Source of the DNA: an uncultured Pleurocapsa sp.
Lineage (GTDB): Bacteria; Cyanobacteriota; Cyanobacteriia; Cyanobacteriales; Xenococcaceae
Direction of reading: 5' to 3'
Length of the DNA: 5,289 bases
Assembly: GCA_937884735.1 (NCBI GenBank)
Contig: CAKZYI010000450.1
Location: 1-5,289 of the forward strand
The position numbers were made by a program, and so were the translations under genes. Positions 1 to 5,289 of this stretch are shown here, piece after piece (the stretch's first letter is position 1; each line of letters starts with the position of its first letter). The notes beneath the pieces are model-generated. The model did not search any database, was not told the DNA's origin, and saw only the letters and a program-made list of their open reading frames with translations.

Positions 1-2
1 GT

Positions 3-629
3 TATATATGTCATCAAAAGTGTGTAGATGCTCTTTAGGATTTATTACGCTGCTGTAAAGATTGGGGCATTCCTGCTTTAACTGCTTATGCTTTTTCAAC
101 TGAGAATTGGGGCAGACCAAATACAGAAGTGCAGTTTTTGATGACTCTGTTTGAAAGAGTACTGCGACGAGAATTACAGGAAATGAAACAGGAAAATGTA
201 AAAATTCGCTTTGTGGGTAATTTACAAGATTTGCCAGACTCTTTGCGCAAAGAAATCGATCGCTCGATGGAAGATACGAAACATAATCAAGGGATTCAGT
301 TTACTGTGGCAACTAACTATGGCGGTAGACAAGAAATTATTCAAGCCTGTAAAGCGATCGCTTCTAAAGTAGAACAAGGATACTTGGATTCGTCTCAAAT
401 TAGCGAAGAGTTGTTTGAACAACATCTGTATACTCAAGGAATTCCCCATCCCGATCTTTTGATTCGTACTAGTGGAGAAATGAGAATTAGTAATTTTTTA
501 CTATGGCAAATGGCTTATGCAGAGATTTATGTTACTCCTACTTTATGGCCAGACTTTGATCGAGTAGAATTTCATAAAGCATTGGCTACATATCAACAGC
601 GCGATCGCCGTTATGGAAAAGTCAAATAG
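3..629 (+). CDS. uppS: Isoprenyl transferase (undecaprenyl diphosphate synthase), 5'-truncated, with an in-frame amber codon near the window edge
   Basis: This cis-prenyltransferase condenses isopentenyl diphosphate onto farnesyl diphosphate to make the C55 carrier lipid used for peptidoglycan and polysaccharide export. It acts at the cytoplasmic face of the membrane. Uninterrupted coding runs from 39 to the TAG at 627-629. YAFSTENWGRP lies at 87-119, NYGGR at 315-329, and the family signature from HPDLLIRTSGE to FLLWQ at 447-509. Aligned to E. coli UppS, Arg194, Arg200, Ser202 and Glu213 (isopentenyl diphosphate and Mg binding) are all present. The first possible start inside the open stretch is GTG 129, but homology continues well upstream of it, so that is not the true start. 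Reading back in frame gives a TAG at 36-38 where relatives carry Lys, then a degraded GHRxG region (both Gly are Cys). The N-terminal catalytic Asp segment (MDGNGRWA) lies outside the window, so activity cannot be judged. Identity is secure; intactness is not. Confidence 0.94.
354..361. repeat. HIP1 octamer in uppS
   Basis: GCGATCGC, read in frame as Ala-Ile-Ala within the KAIAS segment of UppS. Confidence 0.9.
601..608. repeat. HIP1 octamer at the uppS 3' end
   Basis: GCGATCGC read in a different phase, as part of the codons for Arg-Asp-Arg in the conserved C-terminal RDRRYG stretch. Confidence 0.9.
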
Positions 630-641
630 ATTCTATTCGAT

Positions 642-670
642 AATATATTCAATATATTCTTCCGTTTTTT
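642..670 (+). terminator. Weak candidate terminator after uppS
   Basis: Two copies of AATATATT (642-649 and 651-658) are separated by one C. Because the octamer is self-complementary, they can form an AT-only hairpin. A run of six T follows at 665-670, just past a short CTTCCG spacer. The stem has no G-C pairs and the T run is displaced, so this is a poor intrinsic terminator. Its place in the 39-bp convergent gap between uppS and pyrF is the main support. The opposite strand lacks a T run after the stem. Confidence 0.22.
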
Positions 671-1574
671 ACTCTAAAATTTGGTTTACCTGAGTAATCA
701 AGTCTTTTGCAGCTTGTCGAATGGTGTCTTTATTAGAATCGGCACTCCCGTACATATGAGGATACATAATTGCTCTAGAGCTACTAACTACTGCACCCAA
801 GCCGTCCGTATTAAAACAGGCTTTAACTCCTGCATTTCCTCCTCCTTGTGCGCCTACACCAGGGACAAGAAATAAACTATTGGGTAATTGTTGACGAAGC
901 TTAATTGCGGCTGCGGGATAAGTAGCTCCGACTACTGCGCCTATCCCACTATAGCCAGACTTTCCTATACTTTGTTCGGATGCTGATTTAATGAGATCGG
1001 CAACAATTTCGTAGAGATATCTACCGTTTACTTCTTGTTCTTGAATAATTGATGCCCCAGGGTTAGAAGTTTTAACACAGACAAAAATTCCTTTGCCCCA
1101 CTTGATTGCTTCTTCAAAAAAAGGGTCGAGACAGTCCGAACCCAAATAAGGAACTATGGTCATAGCATCCGCTTCGTATGGACGTTTTGGTTTGCTGGGC
1201 AAATAGCTTTGTGCATAAGCAGTAGCGGTAGAAGCAATATCTCCCCGCTTAACATCTAGTATTACTAATAAATCCCGCTTGCGTGCTGCCATTATGGTTT
1301 TTTCTAATGCCATCAATCCTGCCGAACCAAATAGCTCATAATAGGCGGATTGAGGTTTAACCGCAGGAACTAGATCGGCGATCGCATCCAAAACCATTAA
1401 GTTATATTGATAAATAGCCTCTGCACAATCATTGATATCACTTTCTGAGTTGGTTTCCTGTTTTTTTAACCAGCTATCGGGCATTCGAGCCAATGCTGGA
1501 TCTAAGCCGACAATGCAAGGGGTATTTTTTTGTTCAATTCTTGTTATTAGACGATCGATAAATAATTCTTGCAT
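669..1574 (-). CDS. pyrF: Orotidine-5'-phosphate decarboxylase, long (type 2) form
   Basis: It decarboxylates OMP to UMP, the last step of de novo pyrimidine synthesis, as a cytosolic TIM-barrel enzyme. The 301-residue length fits the type 2 subfamily rather than the roughly 230-residue classical form. Visible motifs, in order, are GLDP (23-26), VKPQ with Lys73, the catalytic LDVKRGDI (106-113, with the Asp-Lys-Asp residues D107, K109, D112), VPYLG (141-145), VKTSNPGA (167-174), LVPGVGAQGG (236-245) and the phosphate-binding SSSRAI (264-269). The ATG at 1572-1574 lies three bases after the aroE stop. There is no close Shine-Dalgarno; the nearest purine-rich stretch (AAAGGAT) is about 20 bases upstream inside aroE, so translational coupling is likely. 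It is the downstream gene of an aroE-pyrF unit and ends convergently with uppS. Confidence 0.96.
   Translation of the reverse strand: MQELFIDRLITRIEQKNTPCIVGLDPALARMPDSWLKKQETNSESDINDCAEAIYQYNLMVLDAIADLVPAVKPQSAYYELFGSAGLMALEKTIMAARKRDLLVILDVKRGDIASTATAYAQSYLPSKPKRPYEADAMTIVPYLGSDCLDPFFEEAIKWGKGIFVCVKTSNPGASIIQEQEVNGRYLYEIVADLIKSASEQSIGKSGYSGIGAVVGATYPAAAIKLRQQLPNSLFLVPGVGAQGGGNAGVKACFNTDGLGAVVSSSRAIMYPHMYGSADSNKDTIRQAAKDLITQVNQILE
1378..1385. repeat. HIP1 octamer in pyrF
   Basis: GCGATCGC, encoding Ala-Ile-Ala in the LDAIADL helix of PyrF (residues 64-66). Confidence 0.9.
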
Positions 1575-1577
1575 AAT

Positions 1578-2447
1578 CTATAAACCCAAATATCCTTTTA
1601 AAGAATTTCTCATGATATCTACGGGGACTGGTTGCTCTAACCAAATTTTCAAAGCCGCAACTCCCTGTTGCACTAGCATTTCTAAACCATCAATTGCCGT
1701 CGCACCTTCCTCTTGAGCTAGCTTAAGGAATTGAGTAGGGTTGGGAGTATAAATTAAATCGTAAGCGATCGCATTTAGTTTAAGCTTTGCCATCAAACTA
1801 GGATCAATGGGGGAGGCATCAATTCTGGGAGACATGCCGACAGGGGTAGTGTTAACCAGCAAATCTGTAGCAGGAAGTAGGCTTTTAAGATTATCCCAAT
1901 TGTGAATTTTAATTTGGGAAGCCATAGTTGGTAGATGCTGCCAGCTCTGATAAAATCTGGCTAACTTATCAGGATTGCGTCCTACGACATGAACTTCCGA
2001 ACAGCCAAGATTAAGTAAACCTACAATTACTGCTCTAGCTGCACCGCCATTACCCAACACTGTAGGAGTCATTTGCGTCCAATCCCGTGACATGGTTTGA
2101 AGAGGTACAACAAATCCTTCAATGTCTGTATTTGTGCCTTTCCAGCCAGACTCAGTGCGCCAAACGGTGTTGACAGCACCAATTTTAACTGCATCGTCAG
2201 ATACTTCGCTTAATAAAGGGATAATGTCCTGCTTATGGGGAATTGTAATACTAAAACCTTGTAAATCAATTGCCCCAAAACCTGCGATCGCTCTAGCTAA
2301 ATCGCCTTGTTTTACAGGAAAAGGCACATAGGCATAGTCTAATTTTAGATGGGCAATAGCAGCATTGTGCATCACTGGAGACAAAGAGTGTTCTACTGGA
2401 TCGCCAATAATTCCTAATAGTTTGGTTTTTCCTGTGATTTGAGGCAT
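1578..2447 (-). CDS. aroE: Shikimate dehydrogenase (NADP+)
   Basis: It reduces 3-dehydroshikimate to shikimate with NADPH, the fourth step of the chorismate pathway, in the cytosol. At 289 residues it is full length. The N-terminal substrate domain has SLSPVMHN (21-28), TIPHK with catalytic Lys72 (68-72), IGAVNT (89-94) and NTD with catalytic Asp108. The Rossmann domain has GNGGAAR (132-138), a variant of the common GAGGAAR loop, then GRN (156-158), which fits NADP preference, and NTTPVGM (199-205). The C-terminus carries DGLEMLVQQG (253-262). The ATG start places the SLSP motif at the usual distance from the N-terminus. No clear Shine-Dalgarno precedes it, which is common in cyanobacteria. 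It is the first gene of the aroE-pyrF unit and diverges from the CARDB gene across a 576-bp spacer, which should hold its promoter. Confidence 0.97.
   Translation of the reverse strand: MPQITGKTKLLGIIGDPVEHSLSPVMHNAAIAHLKLDYAYVPFPVKQGDLARAIAGFGAIDLQGFSITIPHKQDIIPLLSEVSDDAVKIGAVNTVWRTESGWKGTNTDIEGFVVPLQTMSRDWTQMTPTVLGNGGAARAVIVGLLNLGCSEVHVVGRNPDKLARFYQSWQHLPTMASQIKIHNWDNLKSLLPATDLLVNTTPVGMSPRIDASPIDPSLMAKLKLNAIAYDLIYTPNPTQFLKLAQEEGATAIDGLEMLVQQGVAALKIWLEQPVPVDIMRNSLKGYLGL
1765..1772. repeat. HIP1 octamer in aroE, 3' part
   Basis: GCGATCGC, encoding Ala-Ile-Ala in the LNAIAYD strand of AroE. Confidence 0.9.
2284..2291. repeat. HIP1 octamer in aroE, 5' part
   Basis: GCGATCGC, encoding Ala-Ile-Ala in the ARAIAGF segment of AroE. 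Confidence 0.9.
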
Positions 2448-2606
2448 TAAATTTAATTATTTTTTGATCGTCTGACTTTCACCAACTATCAAGTTATCAT
2501 CAATGATTCCTGTAGCCAAAATAGCCAGATCTACTCTATCTAGTTTTCACTTCAGTCAAACTTCATAAAAGGCGATTACGAAGTTAGCCTTAAGCATCGC
2601 TTCAAC

Positions 2607-2622
2607 TAATTAATTAATTAAT
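2607..2622. repeat. (TAAT)4 tetranucleotide tract
   Basis: Four perfect tandem TAAT units lie about 160 bp upstream of the aroE start and 400 bp upstream of the CARDB start. The tract is itself partly palindromic (TTAATTAA). It could vary in length by slippage, but four units is short and no functional role is evident. Confidence 0.6.
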
Positions 2623-2743
2623 TTCAGATATTCCTCAATCTCTCTAGTTATTTTTACTTATTTCAAAATACTATGTCCAAAATATATGTAGATATTACCG
2701 ATTTTTTTGTATTGCTTCAATTTAGCTAAAAATACTGAAAAGC

Positions 2744-2777
2744 AATATTTTATTAGTATTTATTACTAGGTAATATT
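2744..2777. repeat. Imperfect AT-rich inverted repeat
   Basis: Outer arms AATATT (2744-2749 and 2772-2777) and inner arms TAGTA (2754-2758) and TACTA (2764-2768) are symmetric around a 5-base TTTAT centre, with small unpaired bulges of 4 and 3 bases between the arms. It could be an operator-like dyad or an RNA hairpin. The base composition makes chance symmetry plausible. Confidence 0.3.
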
Positions 2778-2965
2778 CAAGAGATTTTTGTTGAAAGAGA
2801 CTCAATCTAGTATTTTTTCTTAATGCTTATTACTGCTATTTTAAGCTTGCTATAAAAAAGTTTTATTATGCAGTTTTTTTGAGTGGCATAATTACTGAAA
2901 AAGCTTAGTAATCTTTATCTTAAAAATATAAAAATAATAGAATAAACACCAGTTTCCATACTAGT

Positions 2966-3009
2966 AAATACTCAATAACATGAGATAGATACAGTTGCGT
3001 GGAGTATTT
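2966..3009 (+). promoter_or_regulatory. Leader inverted repeat enclosing the only GGAG before the CARDB start
   Basis: AAATACTC at 2966-2973 pairs perfectly with GAGTATTT at 3002-3009 (8 bp) across a 28-base loop. The right arm ends 14 bases before the ATG at 3024 and includes most of GGAG (3001-3004), the only Shine-Dalgarno-like sequence in the leader. That GGAG is about 19 bases from the ATG, further than usual. If the mRNA starts upstream, the stem could mask it or bring it nearer the start. The sequence shows only the symmetry; a regulatory role is inference. Confidence 0.3.
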
Positions 3010-3023
3010 TAAATAATAAACTT

Positions 3024-5153
3024 ATGCCAATAGATCTAACGGGTCAATCTTTCAGTATTGCTCAGAGCATTATAGATCAAGGACAAACCTTGAATTTAGA
3101 TTTCTCTGTTATGAATAGCGGAGATGAAGATGTAGCCCCATTTTCTTTTGATATTGTTATCTCCAAAGATGATGTAATCAGTGAAGATGATTACAAACTC
3201 GGTTATTACAAAATAGTAACAGGTCTAGAAGCAGGGCAAAGCTCTGGCTTGAAAAGCTATAGTTATAACACTCCTGCTAAAGGTAGTTCGTTTTGGGATG
3301 GAAACGAAAATTATACGGTAGGGATAAGAATCGATCCAGCAAGCGAATTTTTTGAGTCGAATGAAGACAACAACAGTAATGTTGCCCTAGGTGTAGATTT
3401 CGACACAATTGAAGTCAAAGATTTTGGACAAGACCAAAATCAAAGTGCAGAATTGAAAGGTAGCTATATTAACGTTGCCAATCAACAAATTACCCCTGGG
3501 GAAAAAGTAGCTCTTAGCTTCACTGTTGAAAATGAAGGATCTGCTATGGCAAATCCATTTTCAATTGATATTTATCTTTCTCCAGGTGGCGACATTGGAG
3601 CCGAGGAAGCTGTCAAATTAGGTACTTACGATATCAGAGATGGTATTGCTGAGAACGATGATACAGGAGTTAAAAGTTTTAGCTATACCACTCCTGATTT
3701 TGGCGATGCTATTTGGGGTAAAGGAGACGGTGACTACTTTATTGCTCTAGATATCGACTCTAAAAACGAAGTATCTGAAACCGAAGAAGAGAACAACAGT
3801 GGTCTAGGAGAAGGACTAGACTACACTAAATTCGGTGTTACTGGCTTAAACAGTGCAGCAGATTTGGTAGTCAAAAGCTTTTCTGCGCCAGAAAATGCTG
3901 AAGCTGGAGACACTGTGACCGTTGAATATGAAATTGTCAATGAAGGTGAAACAAAAGCTGACTTGTTTGCAGCTGGTTTCTATCTCTTTGATAAGGACTA
4001 TTTGGCAGAACATGAAAGCCTAAATGTAGAAGATGTACCTGAAGTATTCTTTTCTCAAGGTAATGGAAATTCTTCCATATTAAATTTAGAGCCTGGTGCT
4101 AGCACTGGCGTTGTAACTGATGAAGTAACTCTTCCTGACTCATGGGCTGGCTATACTGGCACTGGAGACTACTACATTGGTGTAGAAGCAGATCCTTTTG
4201 ACGATGTAGTTGAAAGTAGTGATGTCAACAATAGTCTTACAGATGACATGTCTGACTATCAAAAAATCACTATCAATGCTCCTAATCATGACACAGTAGA
4301 CCTAGTTGGTACTCACTTTGAAGTAGTTCAAGACCAAATTGTACCTGGACAAGAGTTCGATCTTGGTTTCACTGTCGCAAATGAAGGTTTGGCAGCTACA
4401 GAATCATTCTCCATTGATATGTACTTGTCTGAGGATGCAAATATCGATCCTGAAGAAGACAAATATCTTGGTACTTATGATATCAAAGATGGTCTAGAAG
4501 GTAGTAAAGATACTGGACTCAAAAGTGTCCGTTATGTTGCTCCCGATGCTGCCGACGAGTTTTGGGGTGAGGAAGACGGTACATATTATGCAGGGATGGT
4601 TATCGATCCCGACCAAGATGTTGCCGAAAGCAGCGAAGATAACAATAGTAATTTGGGCATGGATATGGACTCTGCTTCAACCAATGTTACTGGATTAACA
4701 AAAATTGCTGACCTCAAAACTAATGGTTTTAGTGTGATGCCAGAAACTATTGATACTGGGTCTACTTTTGAAGTCAGTTATGAAATCATGAACTATGGTA
4801 CTGAGAGTGCAGAATTGTTTGCTGCAGGTTTCTTTATCTTCAAAAAAGATTATCTAATGAGCCACGACGCATTAGACCTAGAAGATGCTCCTCAAGTATA
4901 CTTCTTGCCTGGTAATGATGCAGATACGATTATTAATCTTGACGCTGGTGCATCTACAGGTACAGTAACCACAGAATTAGTTATGCCTGAAGAATGGGCT
5001 GGTTTTGCTGGTGGCAGTGGCGATTATTATGTTGGTTTCGCAGCCGATCCTTATGGTGACATTGCTGAAAGCAATGAAATGAATAATAGCCTTGTTAATA
5101 CAGATATTGATTATCAAAAAGTCTCAATTAATGTAATTCCTACGGATACCTAA
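3024..5153 (+). CDS. Five-repeat CARDB-like acidic protein without signal peptide
   Basis: This 709-residue protein is almost wholly five repeats resembling CARDB domains (cell-adhesion-related beta-sandwich): residues 3-131, 142-276, 279-418, 425-558 and 561-704. Each has a V-x-N-x-G strand motif, one Trp (W91, W231, W374, W514, W658, spaced 140-144) and a terminal E-S/T-x-E/D-x-N-N-S signature (111-118, 252-259, 397-404, 535-542, 682-689). Repeats 1, 2 and 4 form type A, with LG-Y/T-Y and FWG/IWG-like motifs. Repeats 3 and 5 form type B, with LFAAGF, GASTG, WAG and DYQK. The protein has no Cys and only three Arg, is rich in Asp and Glu, and shows no transmembrane segment. The ATG at 3024 is the only start after an in-frame TAA at 2976-2978, and the codons between do not encode a signal peptide. 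No RTX nonapeptides or catalytic domain are visible. CARDB domains are usually extracellular, so signal-less (type I-like) export is possible but unproven. The exact function is unknown. Confidence 0.9.
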   Translation: MPIDLTGQSFSIAQSIIDQGQTLNLDFSVMNSGDEDVAPFSFDIVISKDDVISEDDYKLGYYKIVTGLEAGQSSGLKSYSYNTPAKGSSFWDGNENYTVGIRIDPASEFFESNEDNNSNVALGVDFDTIEVKDFGQDQNQSAELKGSYINVANQQITPGEKVALSFTVENEGSAMANPFSIDIYLSPGGDIGAEEAVKLGTYDIRDGIAENDDTGVKSFSYTTPDFGDAIWGKGDGDYFIALDIDSKNEVSETEEENNSGLGEGLDYTKFGVTGLNSAADLVVKSFSAPENAEAGDTVTVEYEIVNEGETKADLFAAGFYLFDKDYLAEHESLNVEDVPEVFFSQGNGNSSILNLEPGASTGVVTDEVTLPDSWAGYTGTGDYYIGVEADPFDDVVESSDVNNSLTDDMSDYQKITINAPNHDTVDLVGTHFEVVQDQIVPGQEFDLGFTVANEGLAATESFSIDMYLSEDANIDPEEDKYLGTYDIKDGLEGSKDTGLKSVRYVAPDAADEFWGEEDGTYYAGMVIDPDQDVAESSEDNNSNLGMDMDSASTNVTGLTKIADLKTNGFSVMPETIDTGSTFEVSYEIMNYGTESAELFAAGFFIFKKDYLMSHDALDLEDAPQVYFLPGNDADTIINLDAGASTGTVTTELVMPEEWAGFAGGSGDYYVGFAADPYGDIAESNEMNNSLVNTDIDYQKVSINVIPTDT
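3447..4277 (+). repeat. First A-B CARDB pair (repeats 2 and 3)
   Basis: Residues 142-418 form a type A repeat followed by a type B repeat. Landmarks recur in the second pair at a constant offset of 283 residues through the A repeat: AEL/VDL, FTV-NEG, YLS, LGTYDI, DTG, WG, NNS and VTGL. The offset becomes 284-285 in the B repeat because of two single-residue insertions. This indicates duplication of a two-domain block rather than of single domains. Confidence 0.75.
4296..5135 (+). repeat. Second A-B CARDB pair (repeats 4 and 5)
   Basis: Residues 425-704 are colinear with residues 142-418. By eye the B repeats share roughly half their residues, including FAAGF, KDYL, GASTG, WAG, GDYY, NNSL and DYQK. 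Codons for shared residues differ often, so the duplication is not recent. The reading ends five residues after the last repeat, leaving no C-terminal anchor or RTX block. Confidence 0.75.
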
Positions 5154-5289
5154 AATATCTAAAAAACTATGACAAATCTCTAACACAACATACAAATATA
5201 CTCAAAAATACCCTTAAATAATCAGACCAAAGCGATCGCTTTGGTTTTTTTTTGCTCTTACCCGTTCTTTACCCCGTTTTCCTCTATTT
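5154..5289. other. 3' flank with terminator only
   Basis: Apart from the terminator, the 136 bases after the CARDB stop are AT-rich and show no start of another gene on either strand. Confidence 0.5.
5226..5253 (+). terminator. Intrinsic terminator with a HIP1 core, after the CARDB gene
   Basis: ACCAAAGCGATCGCTTTGGT (5226-5245) is a perfect 20-base palindrome. As RNA it folds into an 8-bp stem with a GAUC loop, followed at once by nine T (5245-5253). This is a textbook Rho-independent terminator, 72 bases after the CARDB stop. The centre is GCGATCGC (5232-5239). The T run is on the + strand, so it serves the CARDB transcript. A gene arriving from the right would not get a comparable U tract. 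Confidence 0.9.

Larger units (their letters stand above)
2448..3023. other. Divergent AT-rich intergenic region without a recognisable gene
   Basis: This 576-bp spacer separates the divergent starts of aroE and the CARDB gene, so both promoters should lie here. No open frame longer than about 18 codons with coding character was found in it. It contains a (TAAT)4 tract, an inverted repeat at 2744-2777 and a leader inverted repeat at 2966-3009. A weak -10-like TATAAA at 2927-2932, with TTAGTA 16 bases upstream at 2905-2910, could serve the CARDB gene and would give a leader of about 85 bases. In such AT-rich DNA this match is not strong. For aroE, a TTGACT on the minus strand has only a poor -10 partner. 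No HIP1 site is present. Confidence 0.6.

Noticed and set aside
222..449. 75-codon open frame on the minus strand inside uppS
   Set aside because: It is antisense to a well-conserved uppS segment and its product resembles no family; a shadow frame.
129..629. GTG 129 as the real uppS start
   Set aside because: Strong UppS homology (DLLRCCKDWGI through YAFSTENWGRP) extends at least 90 bases upstream in the same frame, so this would give a truncated enzyme.
681..875. 64-codon frame on the plus strand across the pyrF 3' part
   Set aside because: It lies antisense to conserved PyrF motifs, including the phosphate-binding region, and has no independent support.
1432..1716. 94-codon frame on the plus strand spanning the aroE-pyrF junction
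   Set aside because: Both overlapped genes are clear full-length enzymes on the other strand; the translation has no recognisable domain.
2122..2331. 69-codon frame on the plus strand inside aroE
   Set aside because: It is antisense to the AroE catalytic domain and its sequence is unremarkable.
2673..2729. Possible 18-residue peptide (ATG to TAA) in the divergent spacer
   Set aside because: It has no ribosome site, is very short, and such frames are expected by chance in this AT-rich DNA.
2905..2932. TTAGTA / TATAAA as the CARDB promoter
   Set aside because: The -35 match is weak and TATAAA-like words are frequent here; mentioned in the spacer entry but not called as a feature.
3024..5153. 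RTX toxin or haemolysin-type Ca-binding repeats in the acidic protein
   Set aside because: No GGxGxDxxx nonapeptides are present; the repeats are about 140 residues long and of CARDB type.

Overview
The window looks like chromosomal DNA from a cyanobacterium. The octamer GCGATCGC (HIP1) occurs six times, the isoprenyl transferase and shikimate dehydrogenase have cyanobacterial-style sequences, and the spacers are very AT-rich. I cannot fix the genus. A coccoid or filamentous cyanobacterium with many surface or secreted proteins would fit, but that is inference.

Layout: (1) Positions 1-629, + strand: the 3' three quarters of an isoprenyl (undecaprenyl) diphosphate synthase, uppS. Its reading frame is interrupted by an amber codon at 36-38, in a stretch where other conserved residues are also altered. 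(2) A 39-bp convergent spacer. (3) Positions 669-2447, - strand: aroE (shikimate dehydrogenase) followed after 3 bases by pyrF (long, type 2 orotidine-5'-phosphate decarboxylase), probably co-transcribed. (4) Positions 2448-3023: a 576-bp AT-rich divergent intergenic region with no convincing gene. It holds a tetranucleotide tract and two inverted repeats, one just upstream of the next start codon. (5) Positions 3024-5153, + strand: a 709-residue acidic, cysteine-free protein made almost entirely of five CARDB-like beta-sandwich repeats in an A-(A-B)-(A-B) order, with no signal peptide. (6) A strong intrinsic terminator at 5226-5253 whose stem is a perfect 20-base palindrome built around a HIP1 site.

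The first three genes are housekeeping: cell-wall lipid carrier, aromatic amino acid precursors and pyrimidines. They do not form one pathway. The CARDB array protein is the accessory part of the window. It stands alone with its own terminator, so its neighbours say nothing about its function. I saw no defence system, CRISPR array, mobile element, tRNA or rRNA. The most unusual items are the higher-order duplication in the CARDB protein, its unexplained export status, and the inverted repeat in its leader.
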